Assembly: GCA_026397235.1 (NCBI GenBank)
Contig: JAPLVG010000022.1
Location: 30,624-63,249 of the forward strand
Reading direction: 5' to 3'
Length of the DNA: 32,626 nucleotides
From: Candidatus Berkelbacteria bacterium
Lineage (GTDB): Bacteria > Patescibacteriota > UBA1384 > XYA2-FULL-43-10 > CAINNR01
Below the pieces are notes generated by a model. The model made no database searches. It was not told the origin of the DNA and saw only the letters and a list, made by a program, of their open reading frames with translations. Shown here piece by piece: positions 28,358 through 32,626 of this stretch (its first letter is position 1; each line of letters starts with the position of its first letter). The translations under genes and the position numbers were made by a program.

Positions 28358-29803
28358 TTAGCAGACTTTTATTAACAATTTTGATCGGTATTTTTGAACG
28401 AAAAGCATTAGTAGTATTGGCACCAGCGAATACCAAAAAAATTCTCTGACAATATCTCTTGATTCCGCTCGGGTAAAAAATAAAAAGAATGAAAGATACG
28501 TCGCCAACATTGCAAGATAGGCTCGGTTATTGCTTTTCTCCACATATTCAGAAAGAAATACGAACAAAAAACCAATAACAAAAACTGTTGCCAGAGAGCC
28601 ATAAATTCCAAAATTAGCGTAAGCTTCGGCGATGAAAGAGAATCCGAGCCCACCGCCAATTTTTGCCAGGGCTGGGTTGACAGTTGATACTAACCAGGCC
28701 GAGAAAGTAGCGTGTTGTACCGTTGGGTGAATTTTGTAAAATATATTTGGAAATATTGATGTTACCGAGTTTAGATAACTATTACCCAAATCAAACTGCC
28801 TATATTTGGGAATCAATTGGATTGTGTGGGAGGTTATTTGCATTGTTGAACCCATTTCATTCAGTGCATCCAAAAATGGGTTTGTTGAGCCGAATAGGCC
28901 ATTAATATTTTGCCAGCTAAATTTATCCACCCCTGGAACGTTACGCAAAACCCTAATTATTGGGAAAATAATAAACAAAAATAAACTCCCCAGTGTTGTA
29001 AGTAAGCCAATTCGAATTGGCTTAATGGTTTTGTGCCAGAGCCAGATGTAGGCGACCAGAGGCATAATAGCTGCCGATCTACTACCCAATATCAGCTGAC
29101 AGACTGTATAGCTGATAATAATGATTAGTGATATTAACCTATTGGTTTTATTTTTTTTGCTACTCGCAAGAAGCAGAAATGTGCCAGGGATAATGAAGCT
29201 AGCCAATATTTCTGGTAAAACCGCCAGTCCAGATTTATGCGCTTGCTGAAATACAATTTGATAGCCAGCATTAACCGAAAGCCGAAGTGCTTCGCTGGTG
29301 TTAAGATAAAGCGGATAAAGTGACAGCAAAAGTAGAAAATAGCCAACGATACTCAGGTCTTTGTCCGAAAAAGCAAGCGATTTTTCAATTTTGTGTTTTG
29401 ACGCATACAATACAGCTAAAATTGCTCCCAGGTGTAGACCAAGGATAGATAAAGTCACAACAACTACAGTTGAAGTAACAACATCCAATGGAAATATATT
29501 GGTTGGATCAGCCTGGAAATTTCCAGGAATCCGTGACAGTAAAACATAGGATAAATTGAAAAGAAATACTGCCAGGAGAAACAGCCCGTATGGGTTGAAG
29601 AGCCCTTTCTTTACCTTTCTCCATGACCAGACAATCCAGCAAAAAGTAGCTATTGAAATAAAACTCCAGAGTGAATAATTATTACTGGGGGAGAGATTAA
29701 TTGCCTGGGAGAAAAATAATACTCCCAGTGTCGCTATAACCAGCGAAAGATGGATGATCAGAGTCGCTTTTAGATCACCATTTTTTTTTAATTCCTCAGC
29801 CAT
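28358..29803 (-). CDS. Wzy-like oligosaccharide repeat-unit polymerase
   Basis: 481 aa from ATG 29803; TTG 29818 lies in front of the likely transcription start and is rejected. About eleven transmembrane helices with a large outer loop toward the C-terminal half (NPFLDALNEMGSTMQITSHTIQL... YLNSVTSIFPNIFYKI). The motif LGSRSAAIMPLVAYIWLW is typical of the O-antigen polymerase group. It should polymerise lipid-linked repeat units on the outer face, with the Wzz-like protein controlling length. No ribosome site is visible. Confidence 0.82.
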   Translation of the reverse strand: MAEELKKNGDLKATLIIHLSLVIATLGVLFFSQAINLSPSNNYSLWSFISIATFCWIVWSWRKVKKGLFNPYGLFLLAVFLFNLSYVLLSRIPGNFQADPTNIFPLDVVTSTVVVVTLSILGLHLGAILAVLYASKHKIEKSLAFSDKDLSIVGYFLLLLSLYPLYLNTSEALRLSVNAGYQIVFQQAHKSGLAVLPEILASFIIPGTFLLLASSKKNKTNRLISLIIIISYTVCQLILGSRSAAIMPLVAYIWLWHKTIKPIRIGLLTTLGSLFLFIIFPIIRVLRNVPGVDKFSWQNINGLFGSTNPFLDALNEMGSTMQITSHTIQLIPKYRQFDLGNSYLNSVTSIFPNIFYKIHPTVQHATFSAWLVSTVNPALAKIGGGLGFSFIAEAYANFGIYGSLATVFVIGFLFVFLSEYVEKSNNRAYLAMLATYLSFFLFFTRAESRDIVREFFWYSLVPILLMLFVQKYRSKLLIKVC

Positions 29804-29818
29804 TATTTGTTTTTGCAA

Positions 29819-29848
29819 AATTTATTACTTTCATTAAGTTTATCTCAA
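29819..29848 (-). promoter_or_regulatory. Promoter of the wzy-wzz pair
   Basis: Minus strand TTGAGA (29848-29843), 18-nt spacer, TAAATT (29824-29819), about 15 nt before ATG 29803. Confidence 0.65.
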
Positions 29849-29902
29849 ACGGTTGATGCTAACAAGAGGAGTGGATCAAAAATTTTGGTAAATTAATACA
29901 AC

Positions 29903-29923
29903 AAAAACCCAAATTACAGGGTT
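29903..29923 (-). terminator. Terminator of tRNA-Gly (TCC)
   Basis: Minus strand AACCC-TGTAATTT-GGGTT then TTTG. Confidence 0.65.
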
Positions 29924-29931
29924 TCTTATTT

Positions 29932-30006
29932 TGGAGCGGGTGAGGGGAATCGAACCCCTGTGTTCTGCTTGGAAAGCAGACATAATAACCATTATACGAC
30001 ACCCGC
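29932..30006 (-). tRNA. tRNA-Gly (TCC)
   Basis: Minus strand: acceptor GCGGGTG/CACCCGC, U73, encoded CCA. Anticodon arm TCTGC-TTTCCAA-GCAGA gives TCC. Confidence 0.95.
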
Positions 30007-30260
30007 TGGTTGGAGTGACAGGATTCGGTCACCGATATTTTTCTGCTGAAAAATTCGTCGACTCCGGCTCAGCGCCGTCGCGCCTCCGCCTTTCGAATCC
30101 CGTAAAACCATATAATATTTTTTGGTCGAATTTGCTGAACGAAGTTCGAACTTATTTTGAACAAAACTCCGAAAGCAAATAACAAATACAACTATAGCGC
30201 ATTTCTCCTTAAAATTCCAGCCTGCCCCGTTACAAAACGCTTTTTGTTTTACGGGGAGTA
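30007..30260. other. Gene-free stretch upstream of tRNA-Gly
   Basis: Holds no supported gene; the ORFs crossing it lack ribosome sites. A GC-rich imperfect hairpin lies near 30058-30085 (CTCCGGC/GCGCCG). The word GTTCGAACTT (30138) also occurs downstream of tRNA-Asp (11089) and, minus its first G, after the tRNA-Asp 3' copy. Confidence 0.35.
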
Positions 30261-30318
30261 TATAATTTCTGTGCGGCCGTGGAGGGGTGTGGGGAGGAAA
30301 CGGCCGCACACTTTTTTT
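30261..30318 (+). ncRNA. Possible mini-transcript: -10 box, hairpin with G-rich loop, U-run
   Basis: TATAAT (30261-30266) is followed 4 nt later by a perfect 9-bp stem GTGCGGCCG/CGGCCGCAC (30271-30279, 30301-30309) and then seven T. The 21-nt loop (TGGAGGGGTGTGGGGAGGAA) is purine-rich with four G runs and resembles repeated Shine-Dalgarno sequences. This could give a ~45-nt RNA, or simply be a terminator. No clear -35 box. Confidence 0.45.
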
Positions 30319-30381
30319 GATTTAATTACTAATTTTATGTATTCTATAGAAAGAAATCGAGTTTTAATTTCGGGAGGTTTT

Positions 30382-31575
30382 ATGCGCGAAGGCGAAGGAT
30401 ATGATGCAGATCAAGTGCGAGAAGAAGCTCAAAAAATAACTGATTTAGTTGGTGGACACGGGACAAAAGAAGATATTGAGGTGGCGGAAGGGGCGGTGGA
30501 GAAAAATTTTCCTAATATCCCTGAAAATATTGAGGGTAGGAAACCACCGACCGAAAGAGAATTTTCCAGAGAAGAATATTTTAGAATAGTTGCACCAAAA
30601 GTATCGGCAGTCGTTGATTTTTTGCTAGCCAGCGCTGAAAAAATTGGCGATCTACAACTGCAAGCATTTGCACAATTTGCCAAAGATAAAGTTGAATTGG
30701 CAAGGCAGTGTTTTGATTATATTAGACAAGAAACAAATATATCTCCCGAAGATAAAAAACATCTTTTTAATTTAGCTAAGTCGGCACTACTTCTCAATCT
30801 TGAAACATTTAAATATGGTGAAAAAACAGAACTTAGAACTTTTCTCTCCAATCATGATGATCTAGCTAGAATGATCGAATCTCGTTGGTCAGGTGCAAAA
30901 GATATGCTCTATGATCCAAGCAAAAATGACATTCGGGAAAATTTTCGAGAGACGGTTCGTCGCATGCTTTCTGCAGAAATTGAGGCAAGACAATTTGATC
31001 CAAATTCATCTATTGAGCATCTCGAAAGATTCTTACCAACAATGCCGGGTTCGACATCTACAGAAGAATCAATAAATTCCTATTTGCAAAGCAGTGAATC
31101 AACTATCAGAGAATATGCCGGCATGAATATGATAGATTTTGCAAAATATGTTCAAGCAAAAGTTTCAGAAACGCATGGGCAGAACTTGCAAACCAATCCA
31201 GATTTAATCAAAATTGAAGAAGAACTTTCATCAATCAAAAAGAAAAATCTTGAAGCCGCTGGCACAAATGTCAACTACATTGACCGTCAGGAAAAATTAA
31301 GACTAGTTCGAGATCTAAGGTTTGGTCGCATTGCCCCAGAAGAGCTACAAACGGAACCGGCAATTACAGAAATCTATGAAGATCCTGATTACAACAAAAT
31401 CATCGGCCAAAATCTTCGCCAGCACCGGCAGGCATTTAACGACGAAGTACTCTCAAGCATTGATTTACCACCAGAAGAACGCAAAACTAGATTAATTAAT
31501 TTACTGGAGAGTTTTGGTCTTTCTGAACCAAACCTAATTGCAGTAGAAGAGTTGGTGATGAAATATTTTTCCTGA
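30382..31575 (+). CDS. Large helical hypothetical protein sharing its 5' segment with the facing gene
   Basis: 397 aa from ATG 30382, 4 nt after GGGAGG; the track start at 30157 is rejected. Acidic, mostly helical and soluble, with no membrane segment. Residues 9-41 (ADQVREEAQKITDLVGG..., ending EGAVEK) are encoded by a 101-bp segment that is repeated exactly, inverted, at the window's right end. After it the proteins are unrelated. Later features include PTEREFSREEYFRIVAPKVS and SPEDKKHLFNLAKSALLLNL. No family recognised. Confidence 0.75.
   Translation: MREGEGYDADQVREEAQKITDLVGGHGTKEDIEVAEGAVEKNFPNIPENIEGRKPPTEREFSREEYFRIVAPKVSAVVDFLLASAEKIGDLQLQAFAQFAKDKVELARQCFDYIRQETNISPEDKKHLFNLAKSALLLNLETFKYGEKTELRTFLSNHDDLARMIESRWSGAKDMLYDPSKNDIRENFRETVRRMLSAEIEARQFDPNSSIEHLERFLPTMPGSTSTEESINSYLQSSESTIREYAGMNMIDFAKYVQAKVSETHGQNLQTNPDLIKIEEELSSIKKKNLEAAGTNVNYIDRQEKLRLVRDLRFGRIAPEELQTEPAITEIYEDPDYNKIIGQNLRQHRQAFNDEVLSSIDLPPEERKTRLINLLESFGLSEPNLIAVEELVMKYFS
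30406..30506. repeat. 101-bp inverted repeat, copy 1 (in gene 30382-31575)
   Basis: Identical, base for base, to the reverse complement of 32526-32626. It covers codons 9 to about 41 of the gene. Confidence 0.95.
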
Positions 31576-31609
31576 AATCCCACCGTTCTTTTAGAATAAT
31601 GGAGACACC

Positions 31610-32626
31610 CTAATTATTTGCAAGTTCTTCCATTCTCGCTGATAGCATTTCTCTTTTTTTAGTTAAATTTATATCGAACTTTGGATCAGCCAAGTTTATG
31701 ATGTCATCCTTGATTGTCTTGACCCAACCCTGAAAATATTGATTTTCGTGATAAAAATTACTTATGGGTTCAGGTTGTAACGCAAGGTCTAATTTATCCA
31801 AATCCAGGCAAAATGCAGCCTTTAAAACTTCCATTACCATTCCCAACAGTGCCACATTAGTTGTGAAGGGAGATGAGTCTGCTTCAAAATGCTTCAACAA
31901 TTCAAAAATATGATCAGAAACTTGTAAAAACTGTTTATCTTTTTCTATTTTATTTAACAGATCTATTTTTTCCTGTTCACGTGTTTCTGGCAGTGCATCA
32001 AGAGATGTCTGTGAAAACACGCCTTGCCTTTCTAATATTTCTCTTTCTGTTTCATTATCACTTGATCCAAGTAGCTCTTCTAAATTTAGTTGGGCGACTT
32101 GATTTACTATTTTTAGTATCACTGAAGCAGGTGTGTCCTCTTCTCCAACTGCTGGTGTACAATCCATCAGAAGATAATCATCATTTAATTCGGCAGCCCA
32201 TCGCTTTGTTATTACTCGACTTATTTTCCCGTCTGGTAGAAATGACAGTGTTATGGTGAGAGTTAGTGAACCATATTCCTCTTCCGACCAAGCATGTCCA
32301 GGACTTCTATAACCAATGTTGACATTTAGTATCAAATCATTATTATGGTGGTCAATTTCAATCGTTCGAAATGTTAAATCTTCCACTCCCTCGGCCTTTT
32401 CATTAACAGATAATTTTTCTGGATTATAATCATTGGGTATACCATGCAAATATTCTGTCGTAACCGGAATAAATACTTTGATGTAAAGTGCTCTAATTTT
32501 ATCCGTAAATTGTTGCAGATTTGCTTTTTTCTCCACCGCCCCTTCCGCCACCTCAATATCTTCTTTTGTCCCGTGTCCACCAACTAAATCAGTTATTTTT
32601 TGAGCTTCTTCTCGCACTTGATCTGC
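31610..32626 (-). CDS. Hypothetical protein sharing the same N-terminal segment (5' end outside window)
   Basis: The frame is open from base 32626 (ADQ-VREEAQKITDLVGG) to the stop at 31610, 338 residues seen; the track Met is a GTG inside the shared segment, and by analogy with its partner the true ATG lies ~24 nt beyond the window. After EGAVEKK the sequence is unrelated to the partner: a beta-rich part (LTFRTIEIDHHNNDLILNVNIGYRSPGHAW, SLTLTITLSFLPDGKISRVI) and a helical C-terminal half. No membrane segment. It converges on the 30382 gene with a 34-nt gap. No family recognised. Confidence 0.72.
   Translation of the reverse strand, partial: ADQVREEAQKITDLVGGHGTKEDIEVAEGAVEKKANLQQFTDKIRALYIKVFIPVTTEYLHGIPNDYNPEKLSVNEKAEGVEDLTFRTIEIDHHNNDLILNVNIGYRSPGHAWSEEEYGSLTLTITLSFLPDGKISRVITKRWAAELNDDYLLMDCTPAVGEEDTPASVILKIVNQVAQLNLEELLGSSDNETEREILERQGVFSQTSLDALPETREQEKIDLLNKIEKDKQFLQVSDHIFELLKHFEADSSPFTTNVALLGMVMEVLKAAFCLDLDKLDLALQPEPISNFYHENQYFQGWVKTIKDDIINLADPKFDINLTKKREMLSARMEELANN
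32526..32626. repeat. 101-bp inverted repeat, copy 2 (at the window edge)
   Basis: Exact inverted copy of 30406-30506, reaching the last base of the window, so its true length is at least 101 bp. Confidence 0.95.

Noticed and set aside
30157-30381. Extended N-terminus of the 30382 gene
   Set aside because: It would translate through the GC-rich terminator-like hairpin; GGGAGG sits directly before ATG 30382.

Overview
The window looks like a chromosomal piece of a small-genome bacterium of the Candidate Phyla Radiation (Patescibacteria). The grounds are family-level: many short hypothetical proteins, TM2 and DUF2752 small membrane proteins, a single-domain GIY-YIG protein, PaaX/Cas2-like regulators, a short DnaJ, a SIS-type sugar-phosphate isomerase, and AT-rich coding with TGA used as stop (which argues against the Gracilibacteria/SR1 code). 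I cannot name the lineage. Both window edges cut genes.

Layout. 1-2150: the 3' end of grpE, then a module made of a PaaX/Cas2-like gene bracketed by two near-identical palindromic hairpins and a divergent hypothetical gene behind an (ACT)14 microsatellite. 2200-4900: pyruvate phosphate dikinase. 5000-5650: a tRNA operon (a Pro-like tRNA with a ~78-nt insertion, Lys-CTT, Ile-GAT) with a consensus promoter and terminator. 5650-6010: a Trp-rich small ORF with its own signals. 6140-9683: dnaK behind a palindrome-rich promoter, a secreted/membrane-anchored protein, and a minimal dnaJ. 9756-10584: a broken rsmH. 10610-12914: the tRNA-Asp locus, invaded on its 5' side by a GIY-YIG cassette and followed by an arsR-thioredoxin-arsP operon that ends at a second copy of the tRNA-Asp 3' end. 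13022-15383: a small membrane protein, a G1 (eqolisin-type) glutamic peptidase between direct repeats, and an SPFH protein. 15387-18773: a dispersed repeat, a frameshifted GC-richer gene, DUF2752/TM2, a HIT protein with an apparent ACG start, a hypothetical protein and phosphoglucose/phosphomannose isomerase. 18858-19740: a small membrane protein, tRNA-Gly, a tRNA-Thr nested inside a tRNA-Thr remnant, and a structured element. 19823-21079: a second PaaX/Cas2-like module with the same layout as the first. 21088-22704: conserved helical, CxxC membrane and thioredoxin-like proteins. 22862-29803: envelope polysaccharide genes (GT2, a GtrA-glycosyltransferase fusion, a dolichyl-phosphate-type GT2, Wzz-like, Wzy-like). 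29932-32626: tRNA-Gly, a mini-transcript, and two convergent genes sharing an identical inverted 101-bp 5' segment that runs into the window end.

How the parts fit. GrpE, DnaK and DnaJ form the Hsp70 system. The 23-30 kb block is a surface-glycan assembly locus. The recurring theme is unusual mobility and regulation around tRNA genes, plus two copies of a hairpin-bracketed regulator module. Promoters are clear sigma70 type (TTGNNN-N17-TATAAT), and three genes have ATG exactly 6 nt after the -10 box, implying leaderless mRNAs. No CRISPR array, rRNA or classical integrase was seen.
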